Origin: Acanthamoeba lenticulata
Taxonomy: Eukaryota; Discosea; Longamoebia; Acanthamoebidae
DNA: 27,933 nucleotides
Assembly: GCA_002179805.1 (NCBI GenBank)
Contig: NAVB01001617.1
Location: forward strand, 1-27,933
Direction: 5' to 3'
Part shown: one piece after another, positions 11,801 through 22,600 of the stretch
How the letters are laid out: the number at the start of each line of letters is the position of its first letter
Position numbering within the stretch: the first letter of the stretch is position 1
Position numbers and translations under genes: made by a program
Notes under the pieces: model-generated
What the model was told of the DNA's origin: nothing
Databases searched by the model: none
The model's input: the letters and a program-made list of their open reading frames with translations, nothing else

Positions 11801-14585
11801 GACGGTTGTGTGAGGACGCCGCGGGAGCGCAGAGGCCAGCAAGGCGAGGGGCGGTGTACTGAGGAGTCGAAAGCACCAGGCGTCGTCGGTCACGCGCTTG
11901 CGCTTGCACAACACGTGCAGTGGCGCCCAACCGTCCTGAATCCAACAGGACAAGTCATGAATGAGCATCACTCCGACAGGCGCAACAAAGACCACGCGGA
12001 GCGCATTGATACCTTGTCGACAGCATTCAAGTCGGCGCCGTTGGCTACAAGATAGTCGATTACCTCCTTGTCGAGTTCCTCCTTGTCGCACTCCTTGTGA
12101 AGCAGCGTCGCGGCTGCCCATGGATTGAAAACAAACACACAAACACCAAGGCGACGGTCAGAGTCGGTTCAGGCCTGTGAACGTCTCACACGAGAAAAAT
12201 AAAAGGCTTCATACCGGTCTTATCGTCAGCGTGGTTGACGCCGTGAGCCTTGACCTGGGCCTGTACGCGGATCAGCGACGGTGGCTGCGCGCGATTCCCA
12301 AAGCTCATCCTGCATGGTAAGCACACATAAATGGCGAGATGAGTTGGCGCGCAGGTGATTGTTTCCTGGCGGGCCGGGGCGCGTACTTGCGCGAGAAGAT
12401 GGAGCGCGAGGACGATTTTTCGGTCGATTTCTCGGTCGTTTCGGCCGCATGCTCGGTGTCAGCCTTGCCTTCTGGCGAAGCGGCGTCGCTGGCCGAGGCG
12501 GACGATGAGGACGAGGGTCCAATGGTGGAGAACTTCTTCTTAAGCTGCATGATGCCTTGCGAGAAGGAGCGCTTGGAGGGTGACGGCACGACAGGCTCGT
12601 CGCCGGCGATCGCGTTGTTATTGCTCGAGCTCTTCGAGCGGATAAGGCTTCCGGAGGGGTTGCTCCGCACGTCGGTTGTTGGACTCTCGCTCCGGCGCAA
12701 GGTCGCCGGCGAGCCCGTCGTGCCGCCCTGCTGTTGCATGTGCTTCTTTTGCCACGAGCGGAGCTTCTTGCGGGCGCCATAGGGGAGCCCGATCCGTTTA
12801 AGCTCGTCATCGTCGAGCTGGAGGAAGCTCGCCATGTCAAGCCGCGGTCCGTCGGGTCGCGCAAAGGCACCGATATAACGGTTGAGCCCGAGCGACGACA
12901 GCACGCCCACGACCTCGGCCGAGACCTGCTGCGTCTGCGCGCCGGCACTGGCGGCCGTGGCCGGTTGGTTCTTGTCGGACGCGGTCGGGATTTTAGGCGA
13001 GCGCCCGCCGGAGCGCGGTTCGTCGTCCTCGTCGCTGTCACTGCTGGAGAGCTGATCATCGGGCAATCCCGCTTCAGCATCGGCTTCGACGTCGTCGGCG
13101 TCGGCTTCCTCGAGTGACCTGCAGCGCCGGAGGTGACGTGCCCGCTCGGCACGCTTGAGCTCCTCGCGGCGGCCCTTGGACACACGGCAGGAGCCGCCGA
13201 TAAGGCTGCCGGTTGATGAAGCTAGTGGCAACGACGTCGACGGCGCCACCATGCCGCGCGCCGAGGCCTCCGACAGGAAAGACGAGGGCGAAGGTGAGGG
13301 CGACGAGAGGCAGGATTCCCATGCGCCAGGCGGTGAGGCCGGGCTTCCAGTGCCGCTGCTGCTCGTGCTCGTGCTGCCAACGCTCCTGGGGCTACTGCCT
13401 GGGAGGGCGCCGCTGCGCACCCACGCGCGTCGCTCGGGCGAGAGCTGGCTTAGGAGCTCACCCTCAAGCTGCACAATATCGCCCAGCCCGCGCTCAGAGT
13501 CCCGGCTGCCGGCGATCTGCCGCTGCGTGCCATAGCGCTCGATCAGCCGCCGGCGCACGGAACCTTCGTCCCACGTCTGCGCGCGCGGGTCGCTCGACTT
13601 GCGCGGTGGTGTCCCGGACGCCGCTGGCTGAGCACTTTTGTTGCTCCCAGAGATCTCGCGCTCCCAGGTCTTGAGCTCTTCGGCCAGCAGGCGCTCGCGC
13701 TCTTGCTTGTCCATTCCCACACCTCGGGCGGCACGGTCGGAAGCGAGCGGCTTGAGAAAGCAGGCAAAGGCGTCGTCCAGCTCCCGCTCTTTGCCCGGCT
13801 CAGTCAGGAAGAACTTGACCTGAGCCCCTTCGTGCAGGATGTCCACGCTCATCCGCGCTTCGCCCGGCCTATTGGGTTGTCGCCAACGTCACGTGGATCA
13901 ATGATAAGCTCGCCCACGGGGAAATGCGAGACCAAAGGTGATTGGCTGCGGACAAAATCGACGCAGCACGTTCAAGTGCGGGATGAGAGAGATAAAGGGA
14001 GCACGTACGCCTCTGGCTCGGCGTCCTCGCTGCGGCTCAGGTCACCTATGAACATGTAGCGCGGCCCAGCACCGGTCAGCTCGAGGAAGAGCTTTGCCAG
14101 CGTTTGCGACCACTTGACCATGGCCTCCTGCGAGGTGCGCGAGGCCAGTGAATAGACGAAGATGAGTGCATCGGGTTGGTCGTTGGGCTTCTGCAGCAGA
14201 GGCCGCACAACGTCAAACGTGTCCGCCTGCGATGTCGCTAGTTCATCACTGTTTTTGCGGTGTGTAATATTACGCAGAGAGTGGTCAGTAGGGAGTGAGG
14301 TTTTCGGGGCTCCTTCGTCCCTTTCGAGGCCTCAAGAGGCACGAGCACAACGAACCTGAAAGAGTAGAAGATGACTTTTACTGGCCGTCCATCGATTTCA
14401 ACGTCTCGGTCAACGACGGCCAGTCCGTCCTCCCCTTTTGCAGCCCCCGGGACTGGGTGTCCCGTCAATCTTTCATAAACACGTCGTTGTGCCGACGAAG
14501 ATTGGCCAAACAGCATAATCTTGAGGGCTTGCCGTCTGGTGTCTGGCTCCTCTTTCTTTCCACCACTTCCATTTCCACTTTCCAT
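8814..14585 (-). CDS. Pseudo-GTPase / SAM / ankyrin / TKL kinase multidomain protein
   Basis: Signalling kinase of about 1380 residues in 21 phase-consistent exons: 14585-14356, 14248-14005, 13945-13918, 13857-12387, 12309-12215, 12113-12013, 11935-11860, 11785-11658, 11557-11427, 11340-11236, 11143-10950, 10877-10800, 10719-10619, 10552-10452, 10363-10285, 10191-10057, 9976-9907, 9831-9725, 9644-9567, 9493-9322, 9232-8814. Domains: Ras-like fold without G motifs (about 20-200; [37 protein letters not shown]); Ser-rich linker; SAM (about 480-540; [18 protein letters not shown]); about six ankyrin repeats (690-895; [30 protein letters not shown]); TKL kinase (about 972-1240) with [39 protein letters not shown] and [16 protein letters not shown]; then an Asp/Glu-rich tail. 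The HRD arginine is Asn, so it is a non-RD kinase. The small exons at 13945-13918 and 10877-10800 are the least certain. The start at 14585 is the first ATG before the Ras-like fold. Confidence 0.85.
9249..9270. repeat. AAAT microsatellite in TKL kinase gene intron
   Basis: Four to five AAAT units in the intron between the last two exons of the TKL kinase gene (9233-9321). AT-rich simple repeats are common in introns here; no function is inferred. Confidence 0.8.
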
Positions 14586-15069
14586 TTCGCCCTGCGCCAA
14601 TTCGAGGTGATAAACGTCGAGCCCGGGGCGGAAGAGAGGAAAGGGAGAAGGTGGACTGGAGATGAAGTGCAACAGCAGCGGACAAATTCGAGGGGCGAGG
14701 TGTGACTTCGCGAGAAGATTGTCCCCTCAAGAAGAAACAAAAAATGTAAGGCGCTTAAGGGGGCGGTTGCTTTGGGAACTAGTGGGCCCCACACACGCAA
14801 TAGGCTTGTCCAATTTGTAGTCACGGGGCAAGTGGTGGCAGCACTCTCTCTCATAACGGTGATGGGGTGCTTGTGCCTTTCCCAAATGACAATAATAACA
14901 AACCATCTTGCATTTTACCCTCCCTATTACTCCCCTTTACACTTATTCTCTGTGGAACACGCAGCAGGCCACTCCTTACCAGGTCGTCGGGTTATGGGGG
15001 CAGGGGGAGATAGAACGCCTGGCAGCGGTTCCCTTCCGCGAGTACACGACTGTCAAGAGCACATGGGCC
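14586..15069. other. Intergenic region upstream of TKL kinase gene / downstream of elongase gene
   Basis: 484 bp between two minus-strand genes. It should hold the elongase 3' UTR and terminator (15069 downward) and the kinase-gene promoter and 5' UTR (up to about 14586). The segment 14760-14960 is AT/C-rich with no exon-like frame. 14970-15069 is GC-rich and open on the plus strand but shows no splice-consistent gene. I see no RNA gene or repeat. Confidence 0.45.
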
Positions 15070-16160
15070 TCAGTCGTGCTTCCTCTTAGGCTTGGCGGCA
15101 GGCGACTTGCTGGAAGCCTGCTTCTCCTTGCCGGCAGCGGGCGACGCCATGTAGCGGTAGTAGAAGAACCGGCAGAAGAGGACGAAGAAGGAGAAATAAA
15201 TAAGGTAGCCGAACGCTGTGCCGACAGGGTCAACCTTTTCGCACGTGGCCGAGATGCTGATGATGGCGACGCCAAGCACCATTTGCAAAATCTGACCGTA
15301 TGCAGACACACGGGTGAGTTGAGCACGAACAAATCTCAATAAACTAAAATAAAAAATAAATAAAGAGGCTAATTAAATGCAACAATAAACTAAAATTATA
15401 ATAGCCTTTCAGGAGATAACCAGGCCACAAAGAGTATATAAGTTAAAAAAACAAAGATAAATGGCTGGAAAGCTTATTAATCACGATGTAGACGAACCTG
15501 GAGAATAGTAATGCCAATGTCGAAAGAGGGACGGAAGCCCATGGAGCGGAGGCCGTAGTAGAAGTACATGATGGCATGGACGAAGAAGTTCATGAGGCAG
15601 AAGAAGTAGCCGCCACAGTTGTAGTAATGCATGTACTGGCCGGCATAGAGGCAGAAGGAGTAGGTGATGACGTGGTGATAGTAGTGGAGGAAGCCGAGGT
15701 GGGTCTTGCGGAGGACGATGAAGATCGTGTCGCCAAACTCGAGAATCTTGGACATGTTGAAAAGGAACACCCAGATGGCACAGTCGCCGAACTGGTAGCA
15801 ATAGTCAGCACCGCAGATGAACTCCTTGGCGGTGAGACCGCCGCCGGGGTAAATCCAGTTCTGGACGAGGGGGTAGAGAATCGACACGAAGCCCAAGGTG
15901 GAGAACGTGGACATAAAGACGTTCCACGCGATGAGCGGGCCACGAAGACTGAACGGCTTCCGGTCCTTCATCCAGTGCTTCAGGCCGAAGATGACAGGCA
16001 GGTAGATCACGCCCATGAACACGAAGAACCACCAGTGCCGCCAAACGAACTGCACCGCGTTGGCTTCCCACTTGTCCCTTCCGCTCCACAACTCGGGCCG
16101 GAACACCAGCTCGTAGATCGGAAGCTGCTCGCTTGCCACGGGGACCGTCTCAGTTGCCAT
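15070..16160 (-). CDS. ELO-family very-long-chain fatty acid elongase (3-ketoacyl-CoA synthase)
   Basis: ER membrane condensing enzyme that adds malonyl-CoA carbons to fatty acyl-CoA. Two exons, 16160-15498 and 15291-15070, joined in phase; 294 residues, normal for ELO. Diagnostic motifs: KILEFGDT (K138-T145), the HxxHH box HYYHH (159-163), MNFFVHAIMYFYYGLRS, and TILQILQMVLG across the splice. Several hydrophobic helices are visible (for example WWFFVFMGVIYLPVIF). The HYYHHV form is closer to elongases of saturated and monounsaturated acyl chains (ELOVL6 type) than to polyunsaturated ones, but substrate cannot be read with certainty. The C-terminus ends KPKRKHD, fitting a KxKxx ER-retrieval signal. 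The intron (206 bp) is long for this window. The start is the first ATG after the divergent spacer, MATETVPVAS. Confidence 0.95.
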
Positions 16161-16697
16161 TTTGTGTTTCTGGGGCTGTAACGATCGATTCTCGCTGTTC
16201 TGCCAAGGTGGCAACAATCAGATCGGAGAGGAGAGAGTTGAACTCGGGGGCTTCCGAAGCTTGCACGGGTCGGGAGGCAACAACGGGCCACGGAAGGCGC
16301 CAACCGCCCCAATTTTTTCAACGTGTGACGCCGAGCAAGTCCGCGCTTTTTCTCCGGCCGGAGTTATCCCATACAAGCTGGAAGAAATCTTCAAAAGAAA
16401 AAAAAGGAAACCCCAGCACTCAAAACTTCAATAGAAAGCACAGATCCCCTTTTTTAATGCTTGGCGGAGGAAGGGCGCAGGGTGGTGGACACTCTGCCAC
16501 CCATGACCGCTCAGGACATCGCGGTGGCCATGGCAGACACGAACAAGGCCATGTCATCCCTTGCTAGCGAGGAGAGCACCAGCCACTCAGATAAATCGGC
16601 CAATTAAATTAAAAGGGATATCATATCTGATGACGACAAATAATTTAACGTTCTTGGGCGCCGAAAACAAAACAAAAATTATTGTAGGAGCCCACAC
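16161..16697. other. Divergent intergenic region, elongase / RhoGAP-RasGEF genes
   Basis: 537 bp between divergent starts, so it should carry both promoters. An ATG at 16503 opens a short, coding-like frame (MTAQDIAVAMADTNKAMSSL, 34 codons to a TAA). It may be an upstream ORF or a first exon: a weak donor after 16552 joins in phase to an acceptor (ttattgtag, ending 16687) just before the RasGEF gene start, which would add 20 residues. 16600-16690 is AT-rich and intron-like, supporting the spliced reading. Confidence 0.4.
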
Positions 16698-19600
16698 ATG
16701 GAGGCGCGGCTGGGTGAAGATGTGCCCCAAAGTGAAACGTTGGCCCCAACAGACCATAAAAAGAAGAGGAAGAAGGACAAGGTGAAGAAAGACAAGAAGG
16801 AGAAGAAAGAAAAGAAGAAGCGGGATAAGAAAGTGAAGAAGGGAAAGAAAGAAGCAGACCCTCAGCAAACGCCTGCAGCCGAGATTGACCTTGGCGCTAC
16901 TTCGTCTTTGGCGGTCACTTTCCAGATCAACGGCCAGCAAGCATCGGTCACCGATCTCTGCCGATCTTCTCCTGATGCGTCAGCCTCTGGAGCCGGCGGT
17001 GCTGCTGAACCAGTCACGAAGAAAGACAAACCACCTTCATCAGCTAGTTGCGCACCCAGCAGTGCAGATGCCGAGACACGCAGTATCCCTCTCTTTCTCT
17101 TTCGCCTTCGCTTTTTCCCCTCTTTTCGTTCTTTTTTTTAACGTTGTCGCTTCCTTGTTGGGGCCGTGCTCTACGTCGTTGGCGGACAAGCAGGGAAGCG
17201 CACAAAGTGGCGCAAGAGCACTTCTTGGTCCCCGGCCGCCCTCCAGGAGGAGCTCAAGAAACTCGATGCAGGCACGAGCAAGAAGGACTGGAACACCGGC
17301 ACTGTGGTGGGAGCCAAGGCCAAGGGGAGCGGGGAGGTCACCACTCTGCTGAAACCCGAAACCGGAGGGAGGAGCCGCAAGCTAAGCATCAGCACGGTCG
17401 GCTCTCTTGGTGCGTCGAGCGACTCGACATGGCGGCGTGTGGCTGAGCGAGCAGCGAGCATCCACGAAAGCGAATCGGCACTGGCGACAAAGTCGGCCTC
17501 ATCGGCGAGCACCAACAGCGGGCCCATTGCGTCTTCCATCGTGATGGAGCTGCGCAAGATGAAGGAGCTCAAGAAGCAGGAAGAGGAGCAGGAAGCAGAG
17601 GGCAAGAACAAAAAGAAGCAGCGGCGCAAACCCGGGACGAGCACCCTCAAGTGGAGGACGAACCGGCGTCGGCCCGAGGTCATCCTACCCGTGCTCGTCG
17701 AGCGGGCGCTGAGCCATCTCGAGGCGCACTGCACCGACATCGACCTTCTTTGTTTGTCCGACAACCTGTCGCCGACCCAGAAGAAGGCCTTCAAGACCCT
17801 CAAGGACGCCCTCGACTGTACGTCTCTTCTCCACTGTCCTCACGCGCACGACGGCTTTTCTAACTCACGCTTTCCCACTCCCTCAAACCCCTGGCAACGC
17901 GCAGCTGACGTCAAGCACGCGAGCAAATTTCAGTCAAGTCTCAGCTCAGGTAAGAGCCGACTCGCCCGCCTCCGGAGCTTCGGCCCAGCCGCTCACTTTG
18001 TCGTTTGATGGCCGTTCAGGGTCGCTGCTGGATAGCATGGTGCAGTCCCCGCGGCGATCATCTGTGGTTACCACGTCGCGCATCGGGCAGACCAACGCGC
18101 CCGCGGTCCTCAAGAAAGACGGTGCGTGCGAAGGAGGCGTGTCGAGTTGTATCACGTCGACTTACTCTTGTCTGGTGTAGAAACGGGCGAATGGGCGGTG
18201 GACTTTGGCGCCTACGACTTGACTACTGTAGTCGCCTTCTTCAAGTATTATCTCTCCATCGAGCCACTCTTCCCCGAGGATGTCTACAGTGGCCTCTGCG
18301 CTGCCATGGGTGCGCCTCATAAAGCCCACATCGAAACTTTTCGCAGCGAACGTTGCACTTGTGGGCCTTACGCGTTGGATCGTGCTCGCTGCTTGCAGAG
18401 ATCCAGTTCGCCAGCTTCCGGCACAACGAAATCCATTCGTTGCTGTCTCGGCTGCCAGCAATCAACCTACGCCTTCTTCAGCGCGCTCTCTTGTTCTTGA
18501 TGGCCATCACCAAGAACGTGCACCACAAGCTCACCATAGGGCGAGGTACCACAGGCCTTCTCCTCGTCCCCAGCAACCATTTTTTTGTGCGTCGCCGGGA
18601 ATTTTTTTTTTTTTTTGGTCCGTAACTCACCACGGCTGTTCGTCTTCCTGGCAACACCGCACAACACCAACAGTGGCGACGTGCTTCGCCACGGTGCTTC
18701 TGCAGCCTGCCAACCTCAACGTTGACGACATCAAGGTGCAGAGGAAGGACATCGGCCTGCTACGGGAGCTGATTATGAACTACGAGGGGCTGTTTACGGC
18801 CAACCAACAGCTTCAATTTATTGAACGGTGTGTATTATTTATTCTTTGCATTTCGCTTTCGCTCTTCTTGTCGTTTTCGTTCTCTCTCTCTCTCTCCCCC
18901 CTCCTCCCTCTCCTTTTCCTCTCCCGCTCATTCTCGGTTGGTCCCAGAGACGGCACCTTGTTGGTTCGCTATGCCACCCTTTCCAAAATTGTGGAAAAGT
19001 TAGTGGACGAAAGCTACTCCGGTGCGCTCTCCCTCCCCCGTCCAATTCCCTGTTTGGTGTGTGGCTCACTCTCCTTTTTGCAATTGTTCTAGAAACCGAG
19101 TTTGCGGATGTCATCTTCCTGACGCACAGCTACTTCACTTCGGCTCCGGACTTGCTCCGTGGCTTAATTAGCATGTGCGCTTCCCTCCTCTCGCTTTCGA
19201 ATGCTTCTCACACTGCTTGCTTGCGCGATTTCTGAGCTCACACGTGCCTGTGTGCAGTCACAAGGACAACAACCGGATGCCCACCATGGTCACCAAGAAC
19301 TGGCAGCATCGAATCCGGTTCAGGTTCGATTTTCTTTTCCTTTTTTCCTTTCTTTTGGCTGTGCGTGTGGCTCACAACCCGACGCTCTGAGCAGAGTGCT
19401 GCGGCTGATTCAAAACTGGGTGGAGGGCTACCCTGATGGCATCGTCGGCGACGCCGACTTCCTCGAGAAGCTCGACGAGTTCATCCATGTACGACTCCAC
19501 GTCCACCGTTAATCTTCTTCGTGCTTGTTGTTCACCCCTGACATGACCTCTTCCTCCTGTCTCAGGACAAGCCAGCCGGCCTGCTCGGCCGGCGCTCCCT

Positions 19601-22600
19601 CATCGAAGAGGAGGAGACCGTCTTTCTTTCGCTGCTGACCTGGCGGCAGGACGTCGCTCGGCAGCTCAAGGCAGCCGAAGAGCAGAAGCGGCAGAAACAA
19701 CAGGAGGAGGCCAAGGAAGCCCCCGCGGGCCAGGTTGAAGCTGCGGCTGCCGCCGAGGGGACGACTCCAAGCGAGAGCGGTGAGCCGAAAGGGCCCGAGG
19801 TCGCGAATGAGACAGTGAAGGGCAAGGTCGCCAAGCCTGAGGACGAGGCAGAGCAGCTCAAGCTGGGCGGCGCGCGGGAGGAGCACGATGAGGAAGTGAG
19901 CGACATTGAAGTGGACGATGATGAGTTAAGCGATGTCGAGCTCACGTTCCCGGATGAAGACGAGGACGCTTCGGACGACTCGGAGGGCGATGCCAAGACG
20001 GCCGTCGCGTCCAAAGGCAAGCCAACCGTCCCAGCGGGCGCCGGCCAGGCCTCTGCTGCCGCCGAGGACCCCTCCGACCTGCGACGGATGCCGCCCATGC
20101 TCGGTACGCTGCACGCCCCGCCATTCCCGCTGCGACACCGCGTCAGTGACTTATAGGCCTTGTGCCTCGATCAACTCGCAGCGCAAATGAAGCGCGGACC
20201 ACAGATGATGAGTTCCAGCGACTTCTTCGCCATTCTGGTCAACAAGCCGGATCTCAACAACAACAACAGCGCCCGAGGCAACTCCCCCGGGCACTCGCCC
20301 CTGTCGTCCTCGTCGTCGCTGTCGTCGCGCGTCCTTCGGCAGAGCCTCCGACGAGAAACGGCGCCACCGGCCCCGACGCCGGCGCGCGAAGTGGCCAAAG
20401 CGCAAGCGCCGAATGTGGATGAGGCCAAGAAAGACGCCGCCACCGGGGCAGTGGACGCCAAGCCGGGCAACCGGAGCCAATCGGAAATCAAAAAGACAGC
20501 GACCGAAGAACGAAAGAGCAAGCGCATGTCGTTCAGCTACGCGGCTGCGGCGCTGACGGCGGCGCTTCAGGGCGAATCGGCCAAGGCCAAGGAGCGCGAG
20601 AAGAACGGCGAGAATGCTTTGGACGGCGAAAGCGGGAAGAAGGACAAGAAGACCAAGCGGCGGCGCAGCGCCTCGCTGAGCGAGCAGGAGGTCAGTGGCT
20701 CCGGAGGCGGAGACAAGCTTCCCTCGCCGCCCTCGAACGACACCAAGGAGAAGAAAAAGGGCAGCAGGCGGTGGTCCCGCACCTTTGGGAATGACGCCGA
20801 CGACGGCGCAGCGGCCTCTGACAGCACGCCCAAGCGGAACAGCATCACCAACAATGGCGTCGCCTCGCCGCCCACTTCCCCGGCCAAGGACGAGGATACC
20901 ACTACTAACAAGAGGAGGAGCTGGAGGGGCTCGCGAAGCTCGATCACCCGGCCGCTGACCAACGCCGACATCCAGAGCGTGTTGATGAGCAAGGCGCCCT
21001 CGACCGAGCAGCTGAATCACTTTGTCGCCAAGGTGCCGGTGGACAATGGCGTCGAACAGGCGCCAGCGCCGACGCCGGCGCCGGGGTCGACGTCGGGCGA
21101 GGACAAGCCGAGCAAGAGTAAGAGCAAGAGCCAGAGCCAAGAGAAGGAGGTGGCCTCCAAGAAGTCGAGCGGCAAGGCCAAGAAGAAGTACCAGACGCTC
21201 CGGATGCTGGGGACCAGCGGGAACAAGTCCAAGGGGCGTGAGAATAACATAGAGCTGGCCGGATCGCCGACTCTGCGCAAGCGCAAGGTCAGCGGCCACC
21301 ACCAGCCGGTCGAGATGCTGACCGACACCGCCTTTGCTCCCATCATGCCTCTGGACGACTTCATTGCTCGCAAGAACGTCGACAAGAAAGCCACGCCAGA
21401 GGCCGCCGCGGGCCCTGCGCCAAGTGGCGTGCCCAAGAGCGTGGCCGGCTCGGTCGACAAAAATACCACACCGGAGACTGCCGCGGAGCCAAAGGGTGTC
21501 GACATCCGACCAGACGATGTCGACGCTTTCCCGGTGGTCGTGGCCCCGCCTGTGGCCGGGGACGCGGCCACCGCCATCAGCGGCGATGTCCCACCGACGC
21601 CGACACCAACTGCGGACTCAGATCTCGAGGCCGTAAACCGGGACGAGGTGATTGAGCGGCTGAAGGACCGAACCGATCTCGACAGCCGGCTGCTGCTGCA
21701 CCTGATCAACAAGGAGCGTCAGATGGAGCGCGAGATCGAGAGCCTCCGGAAGACTGTCGAGAAGCTGGTCTCTGAGAAGGTTGAGCGCCAGAAGGCCGAT
21801 AGCGGCGGTTCGATCGTCACGAAGAAGCCGGCGGACAGCGTGACGGGCGTTGCTGGCGCTGCCATCGCGAGCATCGTCTCAAGCAGCCCCTCGAAGAAGG
21901 GCTCGCACACCAAGCTGAACCCCATGAGCAATGGCCACAAGCCCGATGCCGAGGCGGCGCCATCGACTACGTCGATCGTTTCGATGGCAAAGGACTCGCT
22001 GGGCGGCGGGCTGGCCTTCAAGGTCTTCACGATGGATCACGTCGCGCTGGCCAAGGAGCTGACCCGGCGCGACAGCGAGCTCTTCCGGAGCGTCAATCCG
22101 CGCGAGCTCATCCACAAGCGCTTCATGAAGTCGCAGCAGTCGCCCTCCTTCCACCGGGTGGTGCACTCCTTCAACGAGGTGGGCGACTGGGTGCTCAGCG
22201 AAGTGCTCCGCTACGACACGCCGGCCGACCGTGGAAGCGCCATCACCACCTTCATCCGCATCTGCGATGTGCGTTTCTACCCGACTCTTGTCCCTTTCTC
22301 GCTGCCCGCGCGCTGACTGGGCGTCCCACACACATGAACACAGCAACTGTGGTCGCTGAAGAACTTCAACATGCTCTTCGCCGTCCTCGGCGGCCTGAAC
22401 AAGACGCCGGTTCGGCGATTGAAGGCCTCGTGGAAGGTTCGCGCCACCGTGACTCAGTTGTTTGGAGGAGTTGTGCGCTCATGTTCGTCCTCTGACCCGA
22501 CTCTCGCCGTCATCTCACAACCACAGAAAGTGCCCAGCAAAGAGATGAAGATATTCAAGAAGCAAATGACGCTGGTTGATACCGAGAAGAACAATCTGGT

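Noticed and set aside
12226..13185. Second minus-strand frame (319 codons, Arg/Pro/Ser-rich) over the SAM region of the TKL kinase gene
   Set aside because: Out-of-frame shadow of the Ser-rich exon; the other frame carries a SAM domain and joins in phase to the ankyrin exons.
14772..15342. Plus-strand open frames between the kinase and elongase genes
   Set aside because: No family motif or splice-consistent extension; they overlap the elongase's last exon and 3' UTR in antisense.
16161..16217. Extension of the elongase start upstream of 16160
   Set aside because: The frame stays open upstream but contains no ATG before 16160. MATETVPVAS at 16160 is the natural start.
20151..21302. Long open frame (383 codons) on the minus strand opposite the RasGEF linker exon
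   Set aside because: It mirrors a GC-rich, low-complexity plus-strand exon. Its product is Leu/Arg/Gly-rich with no family motif, and the plus strand has clear domains and splice phase.
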